NCBI GenBank assembly: GCA_045605385.1
Contig: JAZUPW010000012.1
Span: 256,052 to 320,051 of the forward strand
From: SIG607 sp045605385
Lineage (GTDB): Bacteria > Bacillota > Clostridia > Oscillospirales > Acutalibacteraceae
DNA length: 64,000 nt
Direction: 5' to 3'
Shown: in pieces, positions 52,145 through 60,859 of the stretch
Numbering within the stretch: the first letter of the stretch is position 1
Layout: each line of letters opens with the position of its first letter
Position numbers and translations under genes: made by a program
Notes under the pieces: model-generated
What the model was told of the DNA's origin: nothing
The model's database searches: none
The model's input: the letters and a program-made list of their open reading frames with translations, nothing else

Positions 52145-52290
52145 GCTAAATTGCAAATTCCTTAAAAGAGTGTTACGAGACTGAATACTGGTTGGAGCTG
52201 CTTGTGAAATCCGACATTCTGAACAGAGAAACAACTGTTGCTCCGTCGCAGACGGAATATCATTAAAAACTAACGATTTATTTTTTTACT
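52145..52290 (+). ncRNA. Possible small structured RNA of unknown class
   Basis: An extended -10 (TGCTATAAT, 52129-52137) precedes a gene-free stretch that ends in ATTTATTTTTTTA near 52288. ATTCC (near 52168) can pair with GGAAT (near 52257), GGAGC (near 52196) with GCTCC (near 52239) and TTGT with ACAA inside, giving a long rod with internal loops, in the style of 6S RNA. I do not recognise a known family. It lies ahead of a HAD gene that has its own promoter. Confidence 0.35.
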
Positions 52291-52304
52291 ATTCACACTC
52301 TATA

Positions 52305-52333
52305 TTGAAATACACTAATTCCTGTGATATAAT
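52305..52333 (+). promoter_or_regulatory. Promoter of the HAD phosphatase gene
   Basis: TTGAAA (52305-52310) and TATAAT (52328-52333) with a 17-base spacer, 45 bases ahead of the start codon. Confidence 0.75.
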
Positions 52334-52378
52334 TATTAATAACATAGCATTTATTGCGAAAGGATATAGTGTTGCACT

Positions 52379-52987
52379 ATGATTAAAAATATTATTTTTG
52401 ACTTTGGTAAAGTTCTTGTTGACTTTGACCCTTATTATATGACAAAACAATACTTTAATAATGAAGAAGAAATAAAATTAGTTAGCGATATAATTTTCGA
52501 CAGGCTTTATTGGGATAAGTTAGATAAAGGTGTAATAACTGACGTGGAAATTAAGAATGACGTAAAAAAGCGTCTACCTGTTAGTTTAATTGACAATGCG
52601 TTTTTAGCATACGATAATTGGTATCACAACTTGCCTGAAATAGACGGAATGAGAGAAATTGTAACGGAACTAAAAGCAAAAGGATATAAACTTTACTTGC
52701 TTTCTAATATAAGTAAACAGTTTGTTGAAAACTACGCAAAGGTTGAATCGATTGTTTCCTTATTTGAATTGTTTGACGGTCTTGTGTTTTCTGGTCCTAT
52801 TGAAATGGTTAAACCTAATAAAGATATTTTTGAATATTTGCTTAACAAGTTTTCAATAAACGCAGAAGAAAGTGTTTTTATTGATGATAACATTTCTAAT
52901 ATAAATGGAGCAAAAAAAGTAGGAATTAATACATATTTGTTCGATGGCAACAGCAATAATTTACGTGAATACTTAAACTTAATATAG
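52379..52987 (+). CDS. HAD-superfamily phosphatase, subfamily IA (YihX-like)
   Basis: A 202-residue haloacid dehalogenase-type hydrolase. Motif I is FDFGKVLVDFD (nucleophile Asp near residue 8; Gly in place of the second Asp, as usual in the YihX branch), motif II LLSNIS near 108, motif III Lys in VKPNKDIF near 143 and motif IV FIDDNISN near 164. YihX removes phosphate from glucose 1-phosphate; the substrate here is unproven. It is monocistronic, with hairpin array 3 directly downstream. Confidence 0.88.
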   Translation: MIKNIIFDFGKVLVDFDPYYMTKQYFNNEEEIKLVSDIIFDRLYWDKLDKGVITDVEIKNDVKKRLPVSLIDNAFLAYDNWYHNLPEIDGMREIVTELKAKGYKLYLLSNISKQFVENYAKVESIVSLFELFDGLVFSGPIEMVKPNKDIFEYLLNKFSINAEESVFIDDNISNINGAKKVGINTYLFDGNSNNLREYLNLI

Positions 52988-53004
52988 AATACATAGAGGA
53001 CGGT

Positions 53005-53211
53005 TGGCGTGATACTCCGCTTGGCGTATCACGCCAGTTCTATTCGCCTGTGGCGAGTTCTATTGCTACGCAGTGTTATTCGGCTTACGCCGAGTGATAT
53101 TTGCTTCGCAAGTTTATGGGCGAATAGAATATCACTGAAGCCGCAAGGCTTCAATATCACTTTCGTAAAGCGAAAATATCACGCTGACTTTAGTCAGCAT
53201 ATCACTTAACA
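53005..53211. repeat. Modular hairpin array 3
   Basis: TGGCGTGATAC/GTATCACGCCA (53005-53036) forms a first 11-bp hairpin. TTCTATTCGCC (53038-53048) pairs with GGCGAATAGAA (53119-53129) and encloses TTCGGC/GCCGAG-like and TTGC/GCAA hairpins with GTGATAT-type linkers. To 53211 follow GAAGCC/GGCTTC, TTTCG/CGAAA and GCTGAC/GTCAGC, separated by the inverted linker ATATCAC. The plan equals arrays 1 and 2 but the linker is different. A 66-codon open frame across it is not credible. Confidence 0.78.
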
Positions 53212-53220
53212 GACAAAAAG

Positions 53221-53262
53221 AAAGAGAAGACTCGTTAATAATATACGAATCTTCTCTTTTCT
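53221..53262 (+). terminator. Hairpin after array 3, probable terminator of the HAD transcript
   Basis: AAAGAGAAGA (53221-53230) pairs with TCTTCTCTTT (53250-53259); the inner CTCG and CGAA extend it with one mismatch. The T-tract is short (TTTT). Confidence 0.65.
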
Positions 53263-53400
53263 GCTTCTGTGGGTTTGGGCTACCGCACAAGTGAATTTGT
53301 GCATACAAATGCGATGACGGTTCTTAACAGAAACAGGTATGGTTACAAATTTTCCGATAAGAACGACACCTATTATGCCGTCCTTTTTTTGTTTTGTAAA
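53263..53400. other. Unassigned 138-base stretch with a 3' T-tract
   Basis: No credible start-to-stop gene. GCACAAG/TTTGTGC near 53285-53303 forms a hairpin, GACGG (near 53317) can pair with CCGTC (near 53377), and TTCTTA with TAAGAA inside; TTTTTTTG follows at about 53384. It could be a short plus-strand RNA or a gene remnant; I recognise neither. Confidence 0.3.
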
Positions 53401-53406
53401 GAACTA

Positions 53407-53435
53407 TTGACTTTTTTCGACAAAAAAAGTACAAT
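53407..53435 (+). promoter_or_regulatory. Promoter pointing through antisense tRNA-Thr to the XRE gene
   Basis: TTGACT (53407-53412) and TACAAT (53430-53435) with a 17-base spacer. CTTTTTT/AAAAAAG flank the spacer centre as a weak palindrome. A transcript from here would run antisense over tRNA-Thr before reaching the regulator at 53622. Confidence 0.55.
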
Positions 53436-53445
53436 GTAAATATAA

Positions 53446-53473
53446 AAATCCGCCCACACAAGTGAACGGATTT
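53446..53473 (-). terminator. Terminator of tRNA-Thr
   Basis: On the minus strand AAATCCG pairs with CGGATTT (53446-53452 with 53467-53473), extended by G-U pairs, and a T-rich tail follows. Confidence 0.8.
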
Positions 53474-53477
53474 ATTA

Positions 53478-53553
53478 TGGAGCTGAAGATGGGACTTGAA
53501 CCCACGGCCTATTGATTACGAATCAATTGCGCTACCAACTGCGCCACTTCAGC
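53478..53553 (-). tRNA. tRNA-Thr (CGT)
   Basis: On the minus strand: acceptor GCTGAAG/CTTCAGC, D-arm GCGC/GCGC, anticodon stem ATTGA/TCAAT with loop TTCGTAA giving anticodon CGT, T-arm GTGGG/CCCAT, discriminator T and encoded CCA (53478-53480). Confidence 0.96.
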
Positions 53554-53621
53554 ATATTTAATTCTTTCATATTATATCAGCAAATATTAAAATAGTCAAT
53601 AACAGAAAGAGGTTTTTTATT

Positions 53622-54026
53622 TTGAGTTTAAATAATAAGCCCAAAACAACGGGTAAAAAAACAAAAGAAATTCAAAACAGAATTATTAGCTACAGAAAAG
53701 CAAAAAAGATTAGTCAAGATGAGTTAGCAAAACTTCTTAATATTCCGCGTTCCACTTATGCTTATCACGAAAACAAGGCTACCGACCTTTCAATAAATTT
53801 TATAGAAGATGTTGCCAATGCACTTAATATACCCTTCAACGACTTATTTCCCGTTTTTATAAGACTGAATGAACCTCGCCCCGAACAACCTAAGGTCGAA
53901 AGTTTTGTAACAACTAATTTTGAACAAAAACTTATTGAAAAATACCGTATGTTGCCAACTGAAATAAGAAAAGAAGTTAGAAACTTTGTTGACGATTTAT
54001 ACAACGAACACAAAATTAAAAGATAA
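53622..54026 (+). CDS. XRE-family transcriptional regulator
   Basis: A 134-residue Cro/CI-type protein. The helix-turn-helix covers residues 17-72 (IISYRKAKKISQDELAKLLNIPRSTYAYHENK...). A Pro-rich linker (NEPRPEQPKV) and a helical C-terminal part (QKLIEKYRMLPTEIRKEVRNFVDDLYNEH) follow, probably for dimerisation. The start is a TTG behind AAGAGG. It is convergent with rsgA. No phage genes are nearby, so it is a chromosomal regulator of unknown target. Confidence 0.87.
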   Translation: MSLNNKPKTTGKKTKEIQNRIISYRKAKKISQDELAKLLNIPRSTYAYHENKATDLSINFIEDVANALNIPFNDLFPVFIRLNEPRPEQPKVESFVTTNFEQKLIEKYRMLPTEIRKEVRNFVDDLYNEHKIKR

Positions 54027-54030
54027 TCTT

Positions 54031-54066
54031 AAAGAATGCAGAAATCTCTGCATTCTTTATTTTTTA
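54031..54066. terminator. Bidirectional terminator between the XRE gene and rsgA
   Basis: AAAGAATGCAG (54031-54041) pairs with CTGCATTCTTT (54048-54058), followed by ATTTTTT; on the minus side an A-to-T rich flank serves rsgA. Confidence 0.9.
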
Positions 54067-54935
54067 TCCCAAGAATTTAAAGATTTTAATTCATTAAAAA
54101 TAGTAACGTAACTTTCATGTCTGGTTTTTTCAATTTTTCCGTTTACAACCGCTTCACAAATAAGGCAACCTTTTTCTTTAGTGTGAGAACAGGAATTAAA
54201 TTTACACCCGTTAAGATAAGGCAAAAAATCAGAAAAACATTCAGCAAGATTTTCCTTGAAATCAAAACCTAAATGAATGTTATCAAGACTTGAAAAACCG
54301 GGAGTATCCGCAACATAGCCATTAAATTTGTGTTTAAACAATTCATTATGTCTTGTTGTATGACGTCCTCTGCCCAATTTTTGGCTTACTTCTGCAGTTT
54401 CTAAATTTAAACCGTCAAACAATACATTTAAAAGACTTGACTTACCAACACCGGAATTTCCGGTAAAAGCACTAATACAATTGGTAAGTTCATTTTTTAG
54501 TTCGGCAATACCCTCACCTGTTTTTGCAGAAACAGCGTAAGTATTAAAACCTGCATTTTTATAAATAGAAATATATTCAGTAAAATCTCCTAAATCTGTT
54601 TTATTAAAAACAATTATCGGTTGAATACAGTAAAAAGAAGCAATTGCAGTAATTCTGTCAATAAGCAAGGTGTTCGGTGACGGTGTTGTATACGAAGACA
54701 CAATAAATAACTTGTCAATATTGGCAATCTGAGGTCTTACAAGACAATTTTTTCTTGTAAGAACCTCGTTAAGAACGCCAGTGCCTGAAGCGGTAAGTTC
54801 AATTTCAACATTATCTCCAACAACAGGAGTAGTTCCCTGTTTTCGAAAAACACCACGTGCTTTACATTCAATAATACTATTATCGACTTCTACGTAATAG
54901 AAACCAGAAATAGCTTTGACTAATTTACCAATCAT
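54057..54935 (-). CDS. rsgA: Ribosome small-subunit GTPase RsgA
   Basis: A circularly permuted GTPase that checks the late 30S subunit. In 292 residues an N-terminal OB domain is followed by G4 NKTD near 113, G1 GNSGVGKSSLLN near 162, G2/G3 DTPGFSSLD near 208 and a C-terminal zinc site (Cys near 242 and 247, His-Thr, Cys near 255). It overlaps prkC by 4 bases and is the last gene of the operon, as in Bacillus (yloQ). Confidence 0.96.
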   Translation of the reverse strand: MIGKLVKAISGFYYVEVDNSIIECKARGVFRKQGTTPVVGDNVEIELTASGTGVLNEVLTRKNCLVRPQIANIDKLFIVSSYTTPSPNTLLIDRITAIASFYCIQPIIVFNKTDLGDFTEYISIYKNAGFNTYAVSAKTGEGIAELKNELTNCISAFTGNSGVGKSSLLNVLFDGLNLETAEVSQKLGRGRHTTRHNELFKHKFNGYVADTPGFSSLDNIHLGFDFKENLAECFSDFLPYLNGCKFNSCSHTKEKGCLICEAVVNGKIEKTRHESYVTIFNELKSLNSWDKK

Positions 54936-56863
54936 TCTTCGCTAACCTGTTTTTTGTTATATCCAAAGGTTCTGTGATAAGCAGAAGAACCGTCTACACA
55001 ATTGATAGAGATTTCCTGATAATTTTCGAAAATCTTATCTTCTCCGCTAATTTTGATAACACAGTTATTCAGCGCCTCTTTATCGGTTGTAAAAGCCATC
55101 TTATAATTAGTGTTACTTCTGAAATCAACAAGTTTTGATATAGAAATACATTCATCACCGTGCCAAAGACTGATATAACCCCTATCTGAAATATAATCAC
55201 GAGGTATAGAAATATCAACCGAAACTTCAAAATTACCCGTACTTATTGTAATATCAACAGCAGAGCCTTTACCAATCTGCTGCCCTGCAGAATAAGACGG
55301 TGATTGAGATAAAACAGTACCTGCAGCATACGCCTTATTTGTGTTGTTAATTTCATTAATATTGCCAACAACCAAGCCTTTAGATTCAAGCAATTTAACA
55401 GCATCATTCTTGCTTAAGCCCACACAATCGGGTAAGGAAACCATAACCGTTGCTTTGCCCGAACTGATATAAACAGTAACGGTGCTGCCTTCGGGAATAG
55501 AAGAACCAATATCAGGACTTGTTCTAATAACCATACCTTCTGCAACGTCGTTATCTGCAACAGTTACAAACTCAGTTAAAAAGCCTTCTTCTTTAAGAAT
55601 GCTTTGCGATACTTCCTGATTCTTACCGTAAATATCGGGAATCATAACAGTTTTAGCACCGCTGCTTACAGTTAATGTAATGGATTGACCTTTTTTAACT
55701 TTATAATTTTCAGGAACAGACTGCGCAATTACAACACCTTTTTCCTGATCACTTGGTTCAAACTTTGCAATTAGTTCAAAGTCTTCATAATACTCACCGC
55801 TTTGAACTTCATCCCATTTAAGACCAAGGAAATTTGGACAAGGTTCATCGGGAGTTCTGCCAACCATACGCGGAATATAAATGGCAAGTAAAATAATCAA
55901 AGTAGCAACAAAGGTAACTGTAATTCCCGAAATAATGGGAAGCCAAGGTGTTTTCTTTTCACCAATTTCTTCAACATCATCAACAAAACGTGTAGGAGAA
56001 TCATCAACAAAATAGCCGTAATCAAAAGTGGCAGAAGGATCTCTTTTAAAGGTTTCAAGGTCACAAAGCATTTCCGATGCCGAATGATATCTTGCAGAAG
56101 GAGTTTTCTGCATAGCGTGCATTGTAATTTGTTCGAGACCTGCAGGTATAGAACCATTTATTGTTGTAGGAAGTTCGGGTTCACGCTGAAGTTGCATAAT
56201 AGCAACCGAAACAGCGCTGTCAGCCTGAAACGGAAGTTGACCCGTAAGCATTTCATAAAGCATTACACCTACAGAATATAAATCGGATTTTTCATCGGTA
56301 TTATCACCGCGAGCCTGTTCGGGACTGATATAGTGAACTGAACCGATAGCCTTATCGGTTAACGTTTTGGGTTCACTTCTTGCAAATCTTGCAATACCGA
56401 AATCGGTAACTTTAATGGTTCCGTCAACAAGCACCATAATATTCTGTGGTTTGATATCTCTATGCACAATGCCGCTGTCGTGAGCATGCTGTAATGCCCT
56501 GAGAATCTGAACAGTGTAATAAAGGGTGTCTTTCCAACGAAGTGTTCCCTGCTGTTCTATTAATTGTTTTAACGTTATGCCGTCAATATACTCCATAACA
56601 ATATACTGAAGTTTTTCCCCAAAACTAACGTCAAACACCTTTACAATATTAGGGTGTGAAAGTACAGCAATTGCCTTGCTTTCATTTTTAAAACGACGAA
56701 TAAATTCTTCATTTGTTATAAATTCTTCTTTTAAAATCTTTACAGCAACAGTTTTATCGTCAACGTTATCATAGGCTTTATAAACAACAGCCATACCACC
56801 AACGCCTATTATTTCAAGAAGTTCATATCGTCCGTCTAATCTTTTTCCAACATAATTTTCCAT
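54932..56863 (-). CDS. prkC: Ser/Thr protein kinase with PASTA domains
   Basis: Membrane kinase that senses muropeptides/lipid II and phosphorylates cell-wall and translation proteins. In 643 residues the kinase domain (1-270) has GVGGMAVVYKA, the catalytic HRDIKPQN near 133 and DFGIARF near 152. A transmembrane helix lies near 318-340. Three PASTA domains (about 345-550) follow, then a C-terminal beta domain. The ATG at 56863 follows GGAGG; a GTG five codons earlier is less likely. It pairs with the phosphatase prpC upstream. Confidence 0.96.
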   Translation of the reverse strand: MENYVGKRLDGRYELLEIIGVGGMAVVYKAYDNVDDKTVAVKILKEEFITNEEFIRRFKNESKAIAVLSHPNIVKVFDVSFGEKLQYIVMEYIDGITLKQLIEQQGTLRWKDTLYYTVQILRALQHAHDSGIVHRDIKPQNIMVLVDGTIKVTDFGIARFARSEPKTLTDKAIGSVHYISPEQARGDNTDEKSDLYSVGVMLYEMLTGQLPFQADSAVSVAIMQLQREPELPTTINGSIPAGLEQITMHAMQKTPSARYHSASEMLCDLETFKRDPSATFDYGYFVDDSPTRFVDDVEEIGEKKTPWLPIISGITVTFVATLIILLAIYIPRMVGRTPDEPCPNFLGLKWDEVQSGEYYEDFELIAKFEPSDQEKGVVIAQSVPENYKVKKGQSITLTVSSGAKTVMIPDIYGKNQEVSQSILKEEGFLTEFVTVADNDVAEGMVIRTSPDIGSSIPEGSTVTVYISSGKATVMVSLPDCVGLSKNDAVKLLESKGLVVGNINEINNTNKAYAAGTVLSQSPSYSAGQQIGKGSAVDITISTGNFEVSVDISIPRDYISDRGYISLWHGDECISISKLVDFRSNTNYKMAFTTDKEALNNCVIKISGEDKIFENYQEISINCVDGSSAYHRTFGYNKKQVSEE

Positions 56864-56877
56864 TATTACGTCCTCCA

Positions 56878-57603
56878 CTACATTGCGATAATAACAGCAG
56901 TAATATTATCTCCGCCGCCGCCATCATTTGCACCGTTTATTAATCTTTGCGTAATAGAATCATCAATTAACATTAGTTCCTTTTTAACAGAATCCTCGCT
57001 CATAAAGTTAGACAACCCATCACTGCAAAGTAAAACAACAGAATCATCAGATAAATCATAAATATCAATATCGGCAGCAACCGATTCATTAACACCTAAA
57101 GCTCTTGTAATTATATTCTTTTTAGGATGTACGCGAGCCTCTTCTTGAGTAATCTGCCCACTATCAACAAGTGATTGAACCATAGAGTGATCAACGGTCA
57201 ACTGCTTTAGTGAACCGTTTGACATAATATACGCTCGGCTGTCACCAACATGCAACACGTACATTACACTATTCTTTATGAAGGCGACAACAATAGTTGT
57301 GCCCATACCTTTATAATCGGGAGATTTCAACGACTCTTTATATATTTCTGCATTTGCAGATAACACTGCAGAACGCAAAAGATTTTCAATTGCCATACTT
57401 GATAAATTTGGTTGATACGAAGACTTAATATAACGACAAACCGTTTTAACGGCAATACTGCTCGCTACGTTACCTGCATTAGCACCGCCCATACCATCAC
57501 ATAGCACCGCAAATGCCGTAGTATCGTTTAATAAATGATATTCAAAATAATCTTGATTATCATTTCGCTTTAAACCTTTATCTGTTTGCCCGAATATTTT
57601 CAT
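56878..57603 (-). CDS. prpC: PP2C-family protein phosphatase
   Basis: Metal-dependent Ser/Thr phosphatase that reverses PrkC phosphorylation. In 241 residues DGMGGANAG near 37, HVGDSRAY near 120, CSDGLSNF near 191 and GGGDNITA near 231 carry the metal-binding Asp residues. Its start lies 26 bases inside the end of rlmN. It is followed by prkC after a few bases. Confidence 0.96.
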   Translation of the reverse strand: MKIFGQTDKGLKRNDNQDYFEYHLLNDTTAFAVLCDGMGGANAGNVASSIAVKTVCRYIKSSYQPNLSSMAIENLLRSAVLSANAEIYKESLKSPDYKGMGTTIVVAFIKNSVMYVLHVGDSRAYIMSNGSLKQLTVDHSMVQSLVDSGQITQEEARVHPKKNIITRALGVNESVAADIDIYDLSDDSVVLLCSDGLSNFMSEDSVKKELMLIDDSITQRLINGANDGGGGDNITAVIIAM

Positions 57604-58657
57604 TGCTATCTCCCTCCTTCGTTTCTATAATGTTTCTTCTAAGTTGACCGCACGAAGCATTAATGTCGGCGCCTAAAGTTCTTCTTACTGTTGCATTAAC
57701 ACCGTATGCTTCAAGCAAACTTTGGAATCTTTTAATACTTTTAATATCAGGTTTCTTAAAAGTTGTTTCCACAACAGGATTAGCGGGTATCAGATTAACG
57801 TGGCACATAATACCTTTTAACTTACTTGCTAATTCTTTAGCATCAGCCGCCGAATCATTAACACCGTCGATTAAAGCATATTCAAATGAAATACGCCTTG
57901 TTGTTATATTTTGATAATCTTTACAAGCTTTTAAAAGCGTATCAATGTTCCATTTCTTATTTACAGGCATTGTTTTGCTTCTTATTTCATCATTAGGAGC
58001 ATGTAAAGAAATTGATAAAGTAATTGGAAAGTTAAATTCTGCAAGTTTATAAATTTTAGGAACTACTCCTGAAGTTGAAAGTGAAATGTGGCGAAGGCCA
58101 ATATTCAATCCATTTTCGCTTGATACAAGTTTCAAAAACTTAATTGTATTATCAAAATTATCAAGCGGTTCGCCAATTCCCATCATAACAATATTAGAAA
58201 CCCTAATATCATTATCGCGCTGAACGGTTGTAATTTGCGCAATCATTTCCGAAGCCGTAAGATTTCGTTTTAAACCGTTTCTTCCCGAAGCGCAAAAACT
58301 GCAACCCATACGGCAGCCTACCTGCGTAGAAATACAAACCGAATAGCCGTGATTATACTTCATAAGAACAGTTTCAATAAACTCACCGTCGTTTAGTTTA
58401 AACAAATATTTAACGGTTCCGTCAATTTTTGAAACAAGTTTTCGGCAAATTTCGGTATTTGCAATGTAAGAAACACTGCAAATTTTATCGCGTAAAGTTT
58501 TGGATATATTAGACATAGCAGAAAAATCTGTTACGCCCGATTGCAACCATTTATAAAGTTGCAATGCTCTGAATTCAGGTTCGCCAAGATCTTTAATAAA
58601 AGATTTAAGTTCGTTTAATTCCATAGACCTGATATCAGATTTATCCAAAACAATCAC
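57578..58657 (-). CDS. rlmN: 23S rRNA (adenine-C2)-methyltransferase RlmN
   Basis: Radical SAM enzyme that methylates A2503 of 23S rRNA and A37 of some tRNAs. In 359 residues the cluster motif is CRMGCSFCASG near 115-125; MGIGEPLDN near 170 and the two mechanistic Cys (near C118 family position and the C-terminal Cys in GADINASCGQLR) are present. It is in the operon between rsmB and prpC; the end overlaps prpC. Confidence 0.96.
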   Translation of the reverse strand: MIVLDKSDIRSMELNELKSFIKDLGEPEFRALQLYKWLQSGVTDFSAMSNISKTLRDKICSVSYIANTEICRKLVSKIDGTVKYLFKLNDGEFIETVLMKYNHGYSVCISTQVGCRMGCSFCASGRNGLKRNLTASEMIAQITTVQRDNDIRVSNIVMMGIGEPLDNFDNTIKFLKLVSSENGLNIGLRHISLSTSGVVPKIYKLAEFNFPITLSISLHAPNDEIRSKTMPVNKKWNIDTLLKACKDYQNITTRRISFEYALIDGVNDSAADAKELASKLKGIMCHVNLIPANPVVETTFKKPDIKSIKRFQSLLEAYGVNATVRRTLGADINASCGQLRRNIIETKEGDSNENIRANR

Positions 58658-58658
58658 C

Positions 58659-59924
58659 TCACATTTTTTGCATTACTGCGTGAAAAAAGCCGTCGCTAAT
58701 ATCGGGGAAATTTACCACTTGTTCAAGCAAAATAAATTCTTTATTGTCTTTTAAAAAGTCTTCAACAATACGTTCATTTTCGGCTTTTCTGAGCGTACAG
58801 GTTGAATAAACCAGTCTGCCTCCGCTTTTAACATATTTAGAAGAAACGTTTAAAATATTCTTTTGAATACTTTCCAGAGAACTAAAATCAGTTTCACCTT
58901 TATACTTAATTTCCGGTTTACGGCGCATAACTCCCCAACCCGAACACGGCACGTCACACAAAACGGCATCAAATAAGCCCAATTTTTCATTATATACCGT
59001 TGCATCGTTAGTAATCGCATTAATACAGGAAAGATGCAAACGCTCAGCGCCTTTTTTTATTAAATTAACACGGGAAGTGTGTAAATCGCAAGAAACAACC
59101 TCGCCTATATTATTCATACATTCAGCAATACTAAAGCTTTTTCCTCCCGGAGCAGCGCAAACGTCAAGCACACGTTCTCCCTTAACGCATTTCAAACTTA
59201 AGGAACAATTAAATGAAGCAATATCCTGAATGTGAAACAAGCCCTCTTTATAAATATTTGAAGAAAACAGTTTCGACGGTTCATTTGCTTTAAGCAAAAA
59301 TTCATAATCTGTATCTGAAAAAGAAATATTTTCTTCTTCCGCCTTTAATAAAAACTCGCTTTTGGCTACAAAACTTGAATTAATTCTTACAAAAACCTCT
59401 GCAGGGTTCAGGAACGCTTGTAAAATCGACTTTGTTTGCTCAAATCCGTAATCATTAATAAAACCGTTTACTATTTCTGTAGGACAAGAATATACAACGG
59501 AAATATTTTGTACAGAATTAGGTTCCGGCAAAGCAGGAGTTTGCCTTGAAATAGTTCTTAAGACACCGTTTACAAAGCCAAAATTTCTTTTTTCGTTTGA
59601 ATGTTTAATAATATTAACCGATTCATTAACAGCGGCGCTATCGGGCACTTTTTCCATATAGACAAGTTGGTAAACGCCAATTCTTATTGCTTGTTTGGTT
59701 AAAGGATTCATCTTATTAACTTTAACCTTTGAAACGCTGTTAATGTAATAATCAATGGTAATTTTTCTATCTAAAACACCATAAAACAAAGCAGAAACAA
59801 AAGATTTATCTTTTTCAGTCAGAGCGTTTTGAGAAAAAAGTTCATTTAAAACAATATTTGAATAAGAAGCGTCTTCTTCAACTTTGCAAAGTGCCATAAC
59901 AGCAAGTTTTCTTGCATTTATCAT
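58659..59924 (-). CDS. rsmB: 16S rRNA (cytosine-C5)-methyltransferase RsmB
   Basis: Methylates C967 of 16S rRNA. In 421 residues the N-terminal NusB-like domain (1-130) is followed by a SAM-binding fold with VLDVCAAPGGKS near 243, the DVPCSGWG motif near 310 and the catalytic Cys in YSTCTL near 375. It starts directly after fmt (no gap) and ends 1 base before rlmN, so the operon is tightly coupled. Confidence 0.96.
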   Translation of the reverse strand: MINARKLAVMALCKVEEDASYSNIVLNELFSQNALTEKDKSFVSALFYGVLDRKITIDYYINSVSKVKVNKMNPLTKQAIRIGVYQLVYMEKVPDSAAVNESVNIIKHSNEKRNFGFVNGVLRTISRQTPALPEPNSVQNISVVYSCPTEIVNGFINDYGFEQTKSILQAFLNPAEVFVRINSSFVAKSEFLLKAEEENISFSDTDYEFLLKANEPSKLFSSNIYKEGLFHIQDIASFNCSLSLKCVKGERVLDVCAAPGGKSFSIAECMNNIGEVVSCDLHTSRVNLIKKGAERLHLSCINAITNDATVYNEKLGLFDAVLCDVPCSGWGVMRRKPEIKYKGETDFSSLESIQKNILNVSSKYVKSGGRLVYSTCTLRKAENERIVEDFLKDNKEFILLEQVVNFPDISDGFFHAVMQKM

Positions 59925-60857
59925 TTATTCACCGCCAAGCATTTCGCCAACTTCAATAGCATTACCTTTAAGCATATCAGAAACATTCATACGTTTACTA
60001 CCTTCAAGTTGAACTACTTTAAGAATTAACGAGGTATTGTTTCCGCAAGCGATTTGTAATACTGAGTCGGATTTTATAACAGTAGACGGTGCTTTAGCAG
60101 TGTATTCACCGATATCTGCAGAAAAGACTTTTAATCGTTTGCCTTTTAAAAAAGTATAAGCAACGGGCCATGAATTAAAGCCTCTAATAAGATTTTTAAG
60201 TTCTACGGCGTCCTTTTTAAAATCTAATAATCCCATTTCCTTTTTTATAATAGGCGCATAGGAAGCTTCTGCATCGTTTTGTTTAATAGGATTAAGTAAA
60301 CCTTTTTCCGCCTTATCAACGGTGGAAATCATTAAATCTGCAGTTAAAACCGAAAGTCGGTTAAACAATTCCTCACCGGTTTCATCACATAAAATTTCGG
60401 TTTGTACAGTTTCAAGAATATCGCCTGTATCAAGACCAACGTCCATAAACATTGTAGTAACACCCGTTACCTTTTCGCCGCATACAATAGCCCATTGTAT
60501 AGGTGAAGCGCCACGGTATTTAGGAAGCAATGAAGCGTGACCGTTAATACAGCCATACTTTGCAATTTTCAGTATATTTTCAGGCAAAATCTTGCCGTAA
60601 GCAACAACAATAATTAAATCGGGAGAAAGATTTTTAAGTTCCTCATATACTTCTTCATTTCTTAAAGAAGTAGGTTGAAATACTTTTAAGTTTTTAGAAA
60701 CAGCAAACTCTTTAACAGGCGGAGCAGTTAAAATCTGTTTTCTGCCAACAGGTTTGTCGGGCTGACAGTAAACACCTGCTATTTCGTGGCCCGCATTAAA
60801 AAGCGCTTCAAGTGTAGGAACAGCAAAATCAGGAGTTCCCATAAAGACAATTCTCAT
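59925..60857 (-). CDS. fmt: Methionyl-tRNA formyltransferase
   Basis: Formylates initiator Met-tRNA using 10-formyl-tetrahydrofolate. The 310-residue protein has FMGTPDFAVPTL at the N-terminus, the catalytic GHASLLPKYRGASPIQ near 109 (Asn-His-Asp type site, with N in CINGH) and a C-terminal OB domain from about 205. It lies 2 bases after def, its functional partner in the formyl-Met cycle. Confidence 0.97.
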   Translation of the reverse strand: MRIVFMGTPDFAVPTLEALFNAGHEIAGVYCQPDKPVGRKQILTAPPVKEFAVSKNLKVFQPTSLRNEEVYEELKNLSPDLIIVVAYGKILPENILKIAKYGCINGHASLLPKYRGASPIQWAIVCGEKVTGVTTMFMDVGLDTGDILETVQTEILCDETGEELFNRLSVLTADLMISTVDKAEKGLLNPIKQNDAEASYAPIIKKEMGLLDFKKDAVELKNLIRGFNSWPVAYTFLKGKRLKVFSADIGEYTAKAPSTVIKSDSVLQIACGNNTSLILKVVQLEGSKRMNVSDMLKGNAIEVGEMLGGE

Positions 60858-60859
60858 AA

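Noticed and set aside
53009..53209. A 66-codon plus-strand frame
   Set aside because: It runs wholly through hairpin array 3; its residues simply translate the mini-hairpins.
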